From Clostridium sp. CMCC3677 (lineage in GTDB: Bacteria; Bacillota; Clostridia; Clostridiales; Clostridiaceae), in the NCBI RefSeq assembly GCF_023845585.1, contig NZ_JAMQHS010000009.1:124001-188000 (forward strand): a DNA stretch of 64,000 nt. The letters are read 5' to 3'. The notes beneath the pieces are model-generated. The model did no database searches. It was not told the DNA's origin and saw nothing but the letters and a program-made list of their open reading frames with translations. This document shows positions 8,100 through 17,059 of the stretch, piece by piece. The translations under genes and the position numbers were made by a program. Every line of letters starts with the position of its first letter. The first letter of the stretch is position 1.

Positions 8100-9365
8100 A
8101 TGAAAATTGAAACAAAATGTCTACATGAAGGATATAAACCAAAGAATGGAGAACCAGTAGCATTACCGATTTATCAAAGTACTACATATAGATATGATAG
8201 TACAGAAGCAATAGGAAAATTATTTGATTTAACAGCTGAAGGTCATATGTATTCACGTATATCAAATCCAACAGTTGGAGCTGTAGAAGATAAAATAGCT
8301 TCATTAGAAGGTGGAATAGGAGCTCTTTGTACTAGTTCAGGTCAAGCAGCATCTTTAATAAGTATATTAAACATTTTAAAAGCTGGGGATCATATCATTA
8401 GTGCTGCAACAATTTATGGGGGAACAATTAATTTGTTTGCAGTAACACTTAAAAGATTTGGAATAGATTGTACATTTGTTGATCCTGATGCTTCAGAGGA
8501 AGAAATACAAAAAGAATTTAGAGAAAATACTAAAGTTGTTTTTGGAGAAACTATTGCAAATCCAGCTATAGCTGTATTTGATATAGAAAAGTTTGCTAAA
8601 ATAGCACATAAGAATAATGTACCTCTTATAATAGATAATACTTTTGCAACACCTATACTTTGTAGACCGATAGAATTTGGAGCAGATATAGTTATTCATT
8701 CTACTACTAAATATATGGATGGACATGCAGTTCAAGTTGGAGGAGTTATTGTTGATAGCGGTAATTTTGATTGGACAAATGGTAAATTCTCAGAATTTAC
8801 AGAGCCAGATGAATCATATCATGGTGTAATTTATTCAAAAGATTTTGGAAAGTCAGCATATATAACAAAAGCTAGAGTACAACTTATGAGAGATTTAGGA
8901 GCATATATACCAGCTAATGCTGCATTTCTTCTGAATTTAGGTCTTGAAACACTTTCAGTTAGAATAGAAAAACATTGTAGAAATGCTGAAAAAGTTGCAG
9001 AGTTTTTAAGTAATAACGAAAAAGTTGAATTTGTAAATTACCCAACAGTAAAAGGAAATAAGTATGAAGATTTAGCAAGAAAATACTTACCTAATGGATG
9101 TAGTGGAGTAGTATCATTTTCAATTAAGGGAAGTAGAGAAAATGCAATTAGATTTATGGATAATTTAAAACTTGCAGAAAATGTAGTTCATGTAGCAGAT
9201 ATTCGTACATGCGTACTTCATCCAGCAAGTTCAACACATCGTCAACTTACAGATGATCAACTTGTAGCAGCTGGAATAACACCAGGACTTGTTAGATTAT
9301 CAGTTGGACTAGAAAACATAGATGATATATTAGAAGATGTTAAACAAGCATTAGATCAAGTTTAA
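8100..9365 (+). CDS. metY: O-acetylhomoserine sulfhydrylase (aminocarboxypropyltransferase)
   Basis: PLP enzyme that makes homocysteine from O-acetylhomoserine and sulfide. The 421-residue protein has the Cys/Met-metabolism fold-type I pattern: MYSRISNPTVGAVEDKIA, the phosphate-binding TSSGQAA, DNTFATP, and HSTTKYMDGH with the PLP lysine at Lys204. The long insert around 225-250 and the length separate it from shorter cystathionine lyases and synthases. Methionine gamma-lyase is the main alternative. The SAM-I riboswitch directly upstream supports a methionine biosynthetic role. Start: AGGGGG eight bases before the ATG. Confidence 0.92.
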   Translation: MKIETKCLHEGYKPKNGEPVALPIYQSTTYRYDSTEAIGKLFDLTAEGHMYSRISNPTVGAVEDKIASLEGGIGALCTSSGQAASLISILNILKAGDHIISAATIYGGTINLFAVTLKRFGIDCTFVDPDASEEEIQKEFRENTKVVFGETIANPAIAVFDIEKFAKIAHKNNVPLIIDNTFATPILCRPIEFGADIVIHSTTKYMDGHAVQVGGVIVDSGNFDWTNGKFSEFTEPDESYHGVIYSKDFGKSAYITKARVQLMRDLGAYIPANAAFLLNLGLETLSVRIEKHCRNAEKVAEFLSNNEKVEFVNYPTVKGNKYEDLARKYLPNGCSGVVSFSIKGSRENAIRFMDNLKLAENVVHVADIRTCVLHPASSTHRQLTDDQLVAAGITPGLVRLSVGLENIDDILEDVKQALDQV

Positions 9366-9370
9366 CAAGA

Positions 9371-9578
9371 ATTTTCTTTAAGAAAATGTTGATATATGCA
9401 TAAATAAAGGTGGACTAAGCAATTAAACTTAGGAATACTAAAATGAGTATAGTCCAATTTTAGCTTGTTCCCAATATGAAATTGTGACAAGCAGTAAATT
9501 TGACAATATTCATTAAGAATTCTCAAAGTCCAATTACAATGCCACTTTACCTATTGCATATATCAACATATTTTAAAA
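9371..9578. repeat. Dispersed palindromic element, degenerate full-length copy
   Basis: Aligns across its length to the copy at 357 (GTTGATATATGCATAAA, ACTTAGGAATACTAAAATGAG, TTTTAGCTTGTTCCCAAT, GCATATATCAACAT). The outer CTCTGTTTTA ends are eroded (TTCTTTAAGAAAATG, ATATTTTAAAAATAA). No flanking duplication was found. Confidence 0.75.
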
Positions 9579-9597
9579 ATAAAAATTAAGATAAAGA

Positions 9598-9660
9598 AAT
9601 AGGAAGTTAATTAAAATGTATCTAGATAGATATTTTAATTAATTTCCTATTTTAATATTA
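9598..9660 (+). terminator. Long hairpin terminator between metY and thrS
   Basis: A 20-base arm (9598-9617) pairs with 9632-9651 with one mismatch (AATAGGAA... / ...TTCCTATT), followed by TTAATATTATT. It may serve metY on the plus strand, although an element copy lies between them. Confidence 0.65.
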
Positions 9661-9692
9661 TTATTTAAATTTACAAGTTTGATTTATGAATG

Positions 9693-9876
9693 TTTATGAT
9701 TTAGTATAGGAGCGTAATGGCATTGGAATTTACTTTTTAGAATTCTTAATAAAGATTTGTTGAATTAATTGCTTGTCACAATGTTTCATTGGGAGCATGC
9801 ATTAATTAGACTAAGCTTTATTTTAGTATTCTTAAAGCAAATTCCTCAGTCCATAAGCTTTATACTAAATCATAAA
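9693..9876. repeat. Dispersed palindromic element, second subfamily (184 bp)
   Basis: Ends are TTTATGATTTAGTATA (9693-9708) and its exact complement (9861-9876). Inside are AAGTAAATTCC-type and TTTTAGAATTCTTA motifs shared with the other copies, and a central GCTTGTCACAATG...CATTGGGAGCATGC hairpin. The outer arms differ from the GTTGATATATGC subfamily. Confidence 0.75.
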
Positions 9877-9899
9877 CTATTTCAATGAATCAAAAGAAA

Positions 9900-11831
9900 T
9901 TATCTTTCTTTTGTAGCTATTTCATTTAATAGTCTTTCAGTAAAGGCATCTAATTTTATAGCACCTTCATCATCATTCTTTCTGCTTCTTACAGAAACTT
10001 CGTTGTTAGCAGCTTCTTTTTCTCCAACAACTAAGATATAAGGAGTTCTTTCAAGTCTAGCTTCTCTGATTTTATAACCGATTTTTTCAGCTCTATAATC
10101 AGCTTCAATTCTAACACCTTTATTTCTTAATGATTTAACTACTGATTCAGCATAATCATTGTATTTATCTGATATTGGTAACACTTTTACTTGAACTGGA
10201 GAAAGCCAAGTAGGGAATGCACCAGCATATTTTTCTATAAGCATTGCTAAAGTTCTTTCATAACATCCAATTGATGATCTATGAATTATATATGGACGTT
10301 TCTTTTCTCCATTTTTATCAATATAGCTCATATCAAATCTTTCAGCTAAAGCAAAGTCGATTTGAACTGTGAATAATGTATCTTCTTTACCATGAACATT
10401 TCTACATTGTAAGTCAAGTTTTGGACCATAGAATGCAGCTTCATCATCAGCTTCAACATAATTAATTTTTAAATGATCTAAGATAGTTCTCATTGTATCT
10501 TGAGTTTTATTCCAAGCTTCAGGATCATTTATATATTTTTCAGTATTATTTGGATCCCATTTAGAGAATCTATAGCTTATATCTTCGTCAATTCCTAAAG
10601 TTTTCATTAGATATTGAATTAATTCAAGTACACCTTTAAATTCTTCTTCTAATTGTTCTGGAGTTACAATTAAGTGACCATCAGCTAAAGTGAATTGTCT
10701 AACTCTTATAAGTCCATGCATTTCTCCTGAAGATTCATTTCTAAATAGAGTAGAAGTTTCACCGTATCTTATAGGAAGATCTCTATAACTGTGTTGTTCT
10801 GCATTATATATAGTATATTGGAACGGACAAGTCATAGGTCTTAAAGCAAACACTTCTTCATCCTTTTCTTCATCTCCTAATACAAACATTCCATCTTTAT
10901 AGTGATCCCAGTGACCAGAGATTTTATAAAGGTCGCTCTTAGCCATAAGTGGAGTTTTAGTTAATACATAACCTCTTTTTTCTTCTTCATCCTCAACCCA
11001 TCTTTGAAGAGTTTGAACAATCTTAGCTCCTTTTGGCATTAATAAAGGAAGACCTTGACCTACATTTTCATCAGTAGTAAATAATTTAAGTTCTCTACCT
11101 AATTTATTATGATCTCTCTTTTTAGCTTCTTCAACAGCTTCTAAATATTCGTCAAGTTCTGATTTCTTTAAGAAAGCAGTACCGTATATTCTAGTAAGCA
11201 TTTTATTTTTTTCGTCACCTTTCCAATAAGCACCAGCACTTCTAATAAGTTTAATTGCTTTAATTGGTTTTAAAGACATAACGTGAGGTCCAGCACATAA
11301 ATCAGTAAATTCACCAATTTTATAGAATGAGATTATTTCATCTTCACCTAAATCGTTGATTAATTCTACTTTATATGGTTCATCCTTCATTAATTCTAAA
11401 GCTTCATTTCTTGGAAGTTCAAATTTTTCAATTGAAGGATTTTCTTTGATTATTTTTTTCATTTCTGCTTCAAGTTTTTCCAAATCTTGAGCTGAAAATG
11501 CAACATCCTTATCAAAATCGTAGTAGAAACCAGTAGCAATAGAAGGTCCTATAGCTAATTTTGTTTCAGGAAATAATCTTTTAACAGCATAAGCTAAAAC
11601 ATGAGATATACTATGTCTTACAGCATCTTTACCCTCTTGAGAATCAAAAGTGCATATGCTTAAAGAAATATCTTCATTAATTTCTTTTCTAAGGTCACAA
11701 ATTTTATTATTAACAACACCACAACAAGCGTTTCTAGCTAAACCTTCACTAATTGATTTCGCTATTTCGTATATAGATAATCCAGCTTCAAATTCCTTAA
11801 CTGAACCATCTTTTAAAGTTACTTTTATCAT
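9900..11831 (-). CDS. thrS: Threonyl-tRNA synthetase
   Basis: Charges tRNA-Thr. The 643-residue protein has all expected parts: a TGS domain (about 1-60), the editing domain with the HxxxH site in HSISHVLAYAV, the class II catalytic core (RPMTCPFQYTIY with the zinc Cys, FRNESSGEMHGLIRVRQF as motif 2, and the GCYERTLAMLIE motif 3 region), and a C-terminal anticodon-binding domain starting near LSPVQVKVLPI. The length is standard. GAAAGGAG precedes the ATG. A T-box leader of about 280 bases lies upstream, so expression should respond to uncharged tRNA-Thr. The two flanking genes are unrelated. Confidence 0.97.
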   Translation of the reverse strand: MIKVTLKDGSVKEFEAGLSIYEIAKSISEGLARNACCGVVNNKICDLRKEINEDISLSICTFDSQEGKDAVRHSISHVLAYAVKRLFPETKLAIGPSIATGFYYDFDKDVAFSAQDLEKLEAEMKKIIKENPSIEKFELPRNEALELMKDEPYKVELINDLGEDEIISFYKIGEFTDLCAGPHVMSLKPIKAIKLIRSAGAYWKGDEKNKMLTRIYGTAFLKKSELDEYLEAVEEAKKRDHNKLGRELKLFTTDENVGQGLPLLMPKGAKIVQTLQRWVEDEEEKRGYVLTKTPLMAKSDLYKISGHWDHYKDGMFVLGDEEKDEEVFALRPMTCPFQYTIYNAEQHSYRDLPIRYGETSTLFRNESSGEMHGLIRVRQFTLADGHLIVTPEQLEEEFKGVLELIQYLMKTLGIDEDISYRFSKWDPNNTEKYINDPEAWNKTQDTMRTILDHLKINYVEADDEAAFYGPKLDLQCRNVHGKEDTLFTVQIDFALAERFDMSYIDKNGEKKRPYIIHRSSIGCYERTLAMLIEKYAGAFPTWLSPVQVKVLPISDKYNDYAESVVKSLRNKGVRIEADYRAEKIGYKIREARLERTPYILVVGEKEAANNEVSVRSRKNDDEGAIKLDAFTERLLNEIATKER

Positions 11832-11877
11832 TATAAAAAACTCCTTTCAAAACTGTAAAATAAAATTTAGTACAAAA

Positions 11878-12160
11878 TAAAAAAACTCCGTCTCTAGATA
11901 TATAGAGACGAAGTAATATCCGTGGTTCCACTCTAATTATCTAATACATCTATTTAAATTAAAAATATACTTATTTTAATTTAAAAAGTAGAGTACTAGA
12001 TCACTTGAAATTACCGTAACGTGGCAATAAACGGACTGTATTAAGGTCACTCAGAGGTGGTTTTCAACTAAAGATATTTAAGAATAATTCCACCAACATA
12101 TTCTCTCTCTGAAAATAAGGTTTTAGTTTACTGTCCTCATCAACGTATTATCATATATTA
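11878..12160 (-). ncRNA. T-box leader controlling thrS
   Basis: Read on the minus strand, it holds the T-box core GAGTGGAACCACGG, close to the consensus GGGTGGNACCGCG, followed by a terminator: GTCTCTA / TAGAGAC (11890-11909), then GGAG and a run of seven T. Upstream is a long stem I whose 3' side reads GAAAACCACCTCTG. ACC (complement 12059-12061) is a candidate threonine specifier. The specifier is inferred from position and not proven. Uncharged tRNA-Thr should favour antitermination. Confidence 0.92.
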
Positions 12161-12223
12161 TTTTTTATTATAATCATTGCATTTTTTTATGTCAATAAAA
12201 TAAGAAAAATATTTGTTATAAAA

Positions 12224-12637
12224 TTAAGGTTCTTTATCTATATTGTCGATTAATTTATTTAGAGTTAAATTTTCAATCATTTCTTCAGCATATAGTTTTC
12301 CACCCATAATTTTAACTATTATATCTAATTTTTTAAATCCTTCTTTATATACTTTTAAATCTTTAACGATTCTTTTTAGTTGATTTTTAGATACTTCAAG
12401 TATTAACATTAATTCTTTAAATTTATAATAATCATTTTGAAGTAGATAAAATAAATTATTTTGAAGTTCTAACTTGTACAAAATATCGGTTTCTTCACAA
12501 TGATGAGGACCTGGTTTACCTCTATGATGATATGGACACAAATACTTGTAATTTAATTTTATATCCAATCCACCTTCACTTCTGTGAACAATATGATGAA
12601 TATCAGCCTGTTTTTGGCATATTTCACACAAATACAA
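12224..12637 (-). CDS. HNH endonuclease-like protein
   Basis: The N-terminal half has the HNH/zinc pattern: CEICQ, DIHHIVHRSEGG, and a second knuckle in YLCPYHHRGKPGPHH. This resembles small HNH nuclease domains. The second half (LMLILEVSKNQLKRIVKDL) looks like a helix-turn-helix, a combination I do not recognise as a named family. An AAGGAGG lies one base from the ATG at complement 12643 but seven bases from the TTG two codons later (complement 12637), so the TTG is the better start. No phage, toxin or restriction genes are adjacent, so its role is unknown. Confidence 0.7.
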   Translation of the reverse strand: MYLCEICQKQADIHHIVHRSEGGLDIKLNYKYLCPYHHRGKPGPHHCEETDILYKLELQNNLFYLLQNDYYKFKELMLILEVSKNQLKRIVKDLKVYKEGFKKLDIIVKIMGGKLYAEEMIENLTLNKLIDNIDKEP

Positions 12638-12707
12638 CTGCATTCCTCCTTAAAAGCTTGTATATATATTATAAAATAATCAGAATAAAATATCAATTTA
12701 CTTAGCT

Positions 12708-12740
12708 TCTATTATAGGTAAGTATTAGAAGCTTTTATGA
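12708..12740. other. Inverted repeat in the divergent HNH/glpP intergenic region
   Basis: AGCTTCTA and TAGAAGCT flank a 14-base spacer and are followed by TTTT on the plus strand. No plus-strand gene precedes it, so it is not an obvious terminator. It could be a regulator site or a leader hairpin of the HNH gene. Confidence 0.35.
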
Positions 12741-12833
12741 TATAAATCCTAAATATATACATATTTACCTATAATAAATAGTATTTAAAAAAAATCACAA
12801 GTGTTACATTTTTGAAACAATTAAGATTAAGTT

Positions 12834-12878
12834 TTGAAAAGATTAATTGTTATTATATAAACATAGTAAACGTTTCAA
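12834..12878 (+). promoter_or_regulatory. glpP promoter with a cre-like palindrome
   Basis: TTGAAA (12834-12839), a 16-base spacer and TATAAA (12856-12861) form a sigma-A type promoter. Just downstream, AGTAAACGTTTCA (12865-12877) is a partial palindrome centred on CG. It resembles a CcpA cre site but has several departures from consensus. Catabolite repression of glycerol-phosphate uptake would make sense but is inferred. Confidence 0.5.
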
Positions 12879-12893
12879 AGAGGGGGAAGCTTA

Positions 12894-13454
12894 ATGAGTA
12901 CAGTAGAGTTATTAGAACAGAACCCTATTATAGCATCTGTAAAAAATGAAGATGAATTAGCATTAGCGCTAGAATCTTCAGTACAGATTATATTTGTGTT
13001 ATTTGGCAGTATTATGAATATAAAAGAGATAGGCGATTTAATAGAGGAAAAAGGGAAGATAGGAATAATTCATTTAGATTTAGTTGATGGTTTTGTTTCA
13101 ACTAAAGAAGTAGTAATTAGTTATTTAAAAGAAAATACTAGTTTCAAAGGAATTATAAGCACAAAACCACACATCCTTAAAATTGCTAAAAATTATGGGT
13201 TACTAGCAATTCAAAGATTTTTTATATTTGATACATTGTCATTTACCAATTCTAAGAATCATTTAGTATCAGGAGCCGATGCAATAGAAATATTACCTGG
13301 AATTTTACCTAAGGTTATAGAAAATATGTCTAAAAATACATTAAAACCAATAATTACAGGTGGATTAATTGAGAATAAACAAGAAATTATTTCAGCATTA
13401 CAATCTGGTGCAACATGTATATCTACAACTAAGCAAGAACTTTGGAGTGTTTAG
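12894..13454 (+). CDS. glpP: Glycerol uptake operon antiterminator GlpP
   Basis: GlpP proteins bind glycerol-3-phosphate and allow read-through or stabilise glp mRNAs. The 186 residues form a small TIM-barrel-like domain with the GlpP landmarks: QNPIIASVKNEDEL at the N-terminus, IHLDLVDGF, GIISTKP, IQRFFIFDTLS, DAIEILPGI and ITGGLI. Length and motif order match the Bacillus protein. It starts at an ATG after GAGGGGGAAGC. The glycerol-3-phosphate transporter follows 114 bases later, so the ligand sensor sits beside its likely target. The intergenic stretch 13455-13568 would be the leader on which it acts, although I could not identify a clear terminator there. Confidence 0.92.
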   Translation: MSTVELLEQNPIIASVKNEDELALALESSVQIIFVLFGSIMNIKEIGDLIEEKGKIGIIHLDLVDGFVSTKEVVISYLKENTSFKGIISTKPHILKIAKNYGLLAIQRFFIFDTLSFTNSKNHLVSGADAIEILPGILPKVIENMSKNTLKPIITGGLIENKQEIISALQSGATCISTTKQELWSV

Positions 13455-13568
13455 TTATTAATTTAAGCATATTTTAAATATTTCTTTTAATTTATTACAG
13501 GAATTATTTATAGTATAAAACAAATAAAGTTTTACAGACTAAAAGATTAATTTTGTGGAGGGATTTTT

Positions 13569-14897
13569 ATGTTTAACTTTTTAAAACCGGCACCTCATAT
13601 TGAGAGAATGCCAGCAGAAAAGATACCATCAAGCTACAAGAGATATCGTATACAAGTATTTCTAAGTATATACATGGGATATCTTATTTATTACTTTGTA
13701 AGAAGTAATTTCTCATTAGCTAAGGTATATCTTATAGACCAAGGATTTACAAAAACTCAAGTAGGTTTTGTTGCCTCAGCTTTAGGATTAGCTTATGGTG
13801 TAAGTAAGTTCGTAATGGGTAATATGTCCGATAGGTCAAATCCAAGATTTTTCCTAGCAATAGGTCTTATATTATCAGGTGCAACAAACTTATTCTTACC
13901 TAATGCAACTAATATAGGTATGATGTTTATATTAATGTTACTTAATGGATGGTTCCAAGGTATGGGATGGCCTCCATGTGGTAGAATAATGACACATTGG
14001 TTCTCAGATAGTGAACGTGGAGTTAAAATGTCAATATGGAATACAGCACATAATGTAGGTGGCGGATTTATCGCTACAGTTGTATTACTTGGTGTATCTA
14101 TATTTGGAAGTTGGAAAGGTTCATTCTATTTACCAGCAATAATTGCTATCGTTGGTGGTATCGTTTATATGATCTTTGCAAAGGATACTCCTCAATCAGT
14201 TGGTTTACCACCAATAGAAGAATATATGGATGATTATCCAGAAGTTGCAGAACAAGTTGAAGATGCAGAAGCAGAACTTACTGCAAAAGAAATATTATTT
14301 AAATATGTATTTAATAACAAATTATTATGGTGTATTGCTATAGCCAATGTATTTGTTTACATGGTTAGATATGGTGTTATAAACTGGGTTCCAACATACT
14401 TACAAGAAGTAAGACATTTTAACCCAAAAGATTCTTCAGTAGCATTTGCTTTATTTGAATATGCAGCTATTCCAGGAACTATCATAGTTGGATGGATTAG
14501 TGACCACATATTCCATGGAAGACGTGCTCCGATAGGAATAATTTGTATGGTTGGTGTTGCAGTTGCAACATATGTTTATTGGAAGAGTACAAGCCCAATG
14601 GCAATTAATTGTGCTTTAGCATCAATCGGTGCTTTAATCTACGGACCTGTTATGCTTATAGGTGTTAGTGCATTAGACCTTGTACCTAAGAAAGCTGCAG
14701 GAACAGCTGCTGGTTTCACTGGACTATTTGGATATATGGGTGGACAAGTTGCAGCAGAAGTTGCAATGGGTGCTGTTGTTGATAAGTTTAGCTGGGACGG
14801 TGGATTCATATTATTAATGATTTCATGTGTTTTAGCAATATTCTTCTTATCATTCACATGGAATTCTCATAATATTGCAGCGAAAAAAGCTAACTAA
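13569..14897 (+). CDS. glpT: Glycerol-3-phosphate transporter (MFS, OPA family)
   Basis: A 442-residue permease with about 12 membrane helices and the organophosphate:phosphate antiporter layout. The N-terminal YKRYRIQVFLSIYMGYLIYYFVR matches the GlpT start region, with the conserved Arg in the first helix (YYFVRSNFSLA). LNGWFQGMGWPPCGR is the OPA signature, and the central cytoplasmic loop lies around 215-240. It should take up sn-glycerol 3-phosphate in exchange for phosphate. It is adjacent to glpP, which supports GlpT over the hexose-phosphate relatives. GGAGGG precedes the ATG. Codon choice contains more C-ending codons than the flanking hypothetical genes, as seen in well expressed genes. 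Confidence 0.93.
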   Translation: MFNFLKPAPHIERMPAEKIPSSYKRYRIQVFLSIYMGYLIYYFVRSNFSLAKVYLIDQGFTKTQVGFVASALGLAYGVSKFVMGNMSDRSNPRFFLAIGLILSGATNLFLPNATNIGMMFILMLLNGWFQGMGWPPCGRIMTHWFSDSERGVKMSIWNTAHNVGGGFIATVVLLGVSIFGSWKGSFYLPAIIAIVGGIVYMIFAKDTPQSVGLPPIEEYMDDYPEVAEQVEDAEAELTAKEILFKYVFNNKLLWCIAIANVFVYMVRYGVINWVPTYLQEVRHFNPKDSSVAFALFEYAAIPGTIIVGWISDHIFHGRRAPIGIICMVGVAVATYVYWKSTSPMAINCALASIGALIYGPVMLIGVSALDLVPKKAAGTAAGFTGLFGYMGGQVAAEVAMGAVVDKFSWDGGFILLMISCVLAIFFLSFTWNSHNIAAKKAN

Positions 14898-14983
14898 AAA
14901 AGCTAAATAAATAAATTAAATAAATAAATAAAAATTAAAAAACAATTTACCAATCCCCAATTTTATAAATTATTATATTAATG

Positions 14984-15029
14984 AAAAAGTGTACTTTCAG
15001 ACTAAAAGTTTGAAAGTACACTTTTTTAT
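14984..15029 (+). terminator. Terminator after glpT
   Basis: Perfect 16-bp stem, AAAAAGTGTACTTTCA (14984-14999) with TGAAAGTACACTTTTT (15011-15026), followed by T residues. Confidence 0.93.
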
Positions 15030-15254
15030 TTTTCTTTAATTTAATGACTATAATCATATAAAAACTAATAGAATATTTATAGAAATAAATAACAATAATA
15101 GTAATATAATTTAAAAAATCTATATTAATGATAAAAACACAAAAAAATATGGTATAAATAATTTGTTAAGACAGTATTATATACTATATAATATAGGTAT
15201 ATAGATGAAATATAAAATAAAATGGTTTAAATAAATGAAAGAATGGTGGTTAAA

Positions 15255-15929
15255 TTGAAAGAAAAATATAATTCATTTAGATATTGGGACGATATAACTA
15301 GCAAAAATAAAACAATTAGAGGACATATGTTTATGGAAGAACTTCCGACAGAAAAAAGTCTTTATTTTCATACAATTATTTTTAATAAGAATGCAGGGGT
15401 GAGCAGTATTTGGGGATATATGCCTAATCCAAAAACTTTACTCGGGTATTTTCAGCATTCATTTTTACAAGAAGCTTTTTATAAATGGATATATGGAAAA
15501 GAAAAATTAGTTACTAAAATTCCACCCTTACCTGTTGAAGTTATTATTAAAGAAGGGGAGAAATTAAAAAAAATTAATAAAGAGATAGCGAATAAGATGA
15601 AGCATGACTATGATAAATTGAATAGTATTTGGGATGCGCCTATAAGTAAACTTGATTTAGAAGTAAGAAAATTTATAAAAGATTTCAATGCTAAGTGGAG
15701 TGTAGATAATAATCAATTTATATATTTAAAAATATTTAAAGATGCTAAAGAATTAGGTGATTTTGTAATATCATCTAGTTTAATAACTAACACAGAAAAA
15801 GAGTTGGAAAAAAAGATAGGTGTATCTTTAGAAGAATGGAAAGATATTTGTGATAATGTAGCTAAAGATAAAGGAAAGGGAGAAAAATTTAGAAAAATAT
15901 TATTAAAGAAGTTGACAGAAGTATTTTAA
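15255..15929 (+). CDS. Hypothetical protein (about 224 aa)
   Basis: Not recognised. It is soluble and lysine-rich, with no signal peptide. The N-terminal half has aromatic clusters (SLYFHTIIFNKNAGVSSIWG, YFQHSFLQEAFYKWIYG) and the C-terminal half is helical and charged. I prefer the TTG at 15255 because GGTGG lies five bases upstream. The ATG at 15243 has no ribosome binding site and itself overlaps that GGTGG. It stands alone between the glpT terminator and a truncated palindromic element. Nothing nearby suggests a role. Confidence 0.65.
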   Translation: MKEKYNSFRYWDDITSKNKTIRGHMFMEELPTEKSLYFHTIIFNKNAGVSSIWGYMPNPKTLLGYFQHSFLQEAFYKWIYGKEKLVTKIPPLPVEVIIKEGEKLKKINKEIANKMKHDYDKLNSIWDAPISKLDLEVRKFIKDFNAKWSVDNNQFIYLKIFKDAKELGDFVISSSLITNTEKELEKKIGVSLEEWKDICDNVAKDKGKGEKFRKILLKKLTEVF

Positions 15930-15934
15930 AATAA

Positions 15935-16069
15935 GGTAATGTTTTATCAAAGTGCTTATATATGCATAAGCAAAGTGGATGGAGTAATTCAATTTAGGAA
16001 TACTAAAAAAGAATATAATTTCATTTTAGCTTGCTCCAAATATAAAATTGAGACAAGCAGTAAATATGA
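15935..16069. repeat. Dispersed palindromic element, 3'-truncated copy
   Basis: Begins GGTAATGTTTTATC, then TTATATATGCATAAGCAAAGTGGA, and reaches the central hairpin region (TTTTAGCTTGCTCC, AATTGAGACAAGCAGTAAATATGA). The right arm is missing, so this is about 60% of a full copy. It lies six bases after the stop codon of the preceding gene. Confidence 0.75.
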
Positions 16070-16091
16070 ATTAAAAAAAGTAAAATTAATT

Positions 16092-16133
16092 AGGGTTACC
16101 AGAAAAGATTTTTAAATAATTTCTAGTAACCCT
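16092..16133 (-). terminator. Terminator of ispF
   Basis: AGGGTTACCAGAAA (16092-16105) pairs with TTTCTAGTAACCCT (16120-16133). It is located directly downstream of ispF on the minus strand and followed there by AATTAATTTTA. Confidence 0.75.
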
Positions 16134-16140
16134 TAAAATA

Positions 16141-16614
16141 TTATTTTTTAATAACAGATGATATACTTTGTGATGATATTCCAAGCATACTTCCTGTAAA
16201 TCCTAGACCTTCTTCTGTAGTAGCTTTAACATTAATTTGATTAATATCTATATTAAGTGCATTAGCTATATTTTTTCTCATATTTTCTATATAAGGGAAT
16301 AATTTAGGTTTTTGAGCAATAACAACAGAATCAATATTATTTATAATATATCCATTTTTTATGATTAATTTATTTACTTCTTCTAAAAGTTTTATACTAG
16401 AGATCCCTTTGAATTTACTATCAGTGTCAGGAAAGTGACTACCAATGTCTCCTAAAGCACAAGCTCCTAATAATGAATCCATTATTGCATGTAATAAAAC
16501 ATCAGCATCAGAATGACCTAATAATCCTTTTTCATAAGGAATTTCAACTCCACCTAAAATTAATTTTCTATTTTCAACTAGCTTATGAACATCATATCCA
16601 AGTCCCACTCTCAT
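16141..16614 (-). CDS. ispF: 2-C-methyl-D-erythritol 2,4-cyclodiphosphate synthase
   Basis: Fifth step of the MEP isoprenoid pathway, forming the cyclic diphosphate and releasing CMP. The 157-residue length is standard. Zinc ligands Asp8 and His10 lie in [26 protein letters not shown] and [11 protein letters not shown] are the family signature. The end, [13 protein letters not shown], is also conserved. GAAAGGAAC precedes the ATG. It is not next to other MEP genes here. Confidence 0.96.
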   Translation of the reverse strand: MRVGLGYDVHKLVENRKLILGGVEIPYEKGLLGHSDADVLLHAIMDSLLGACALGDIGSHFPDTDSKFKGISSIKLLEEVNKLIIKNGYIINNIDSVVIAQKPKLFPYIENMRKNIANALNIDINQINVKATTEEGLGFTGSMLGISSQSISSVIKK

Positions 16615-16669
16615 ATAACAAAGTTCCTTTCAAGTTAAAATAAATTTTAATAATTATATTTTAATTTTA

Positions 16670-16843
16670 TCATTTAAATCTATAGTAATCAATTTTAGTA
16701 TTATTATCAATTAGATAATTATTATTAAGGTACTTTGAAGAGAATTTGACATGTATATAAGAAATTAGCCGATTGAAAATAAAAGTAAGAAAATTTATTT
16801 TACGCTTTTTTATAAAATCTACATATATAACTTTTTTTCTCAT
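16670..16843 (-). CDS. Possible small basic protein (57 aa)
   Basis: Short minus-strand ORF in the ispF/rsgI-like intergenic region. It is Lys/Asn/Tyr-rich with a hydrophobic patch near residues 15-30. I do not recognise it. The ATG at complement 16843 has GGAG six bases upstream, which supports translation; the earlier in-frame ATG overlaps that site. There is no independent support, so it may be chance in AT-rich DNA. Confidence 0.35.
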   Translation of the reverse strand: MRKKVIYVDFIKKRKINFLTFIFNRLISYIHVKFSSKYLNNNYLIDNNTKIDYYRFK

Positions 16844-17059
16844 ATTAATCTCCATAAATATATTAATTTTTTAAGTACTATATTCATATTTTTAGAATTA
16901 TGATAATTGGAGATTAGAAAAAATTGTTTAGGCTGGAGTTGAATGTGGATAGCAGTAAAATAAATTTCTATGATATAATAACATCATATGAAACATTAGT
17001 TAATTTTGATATTTATAATATTAATTAAATGAAATATTATAATTTGGGGGAAAATTAAA

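Noticed and set aside
12865-12877. A firm CcpA cre site before glpP
   Set aside because: The palindrome is centred correctly, but about three positions depart from the cre consensus; kept only as a low-confidence note in the promoter entry.
15935-16069. Terminator of the hypothetical gene at 15255
   Set aside because: The sequence is a truncated palindromic element; the right arm is missing, so it cannot form the full hairpin.
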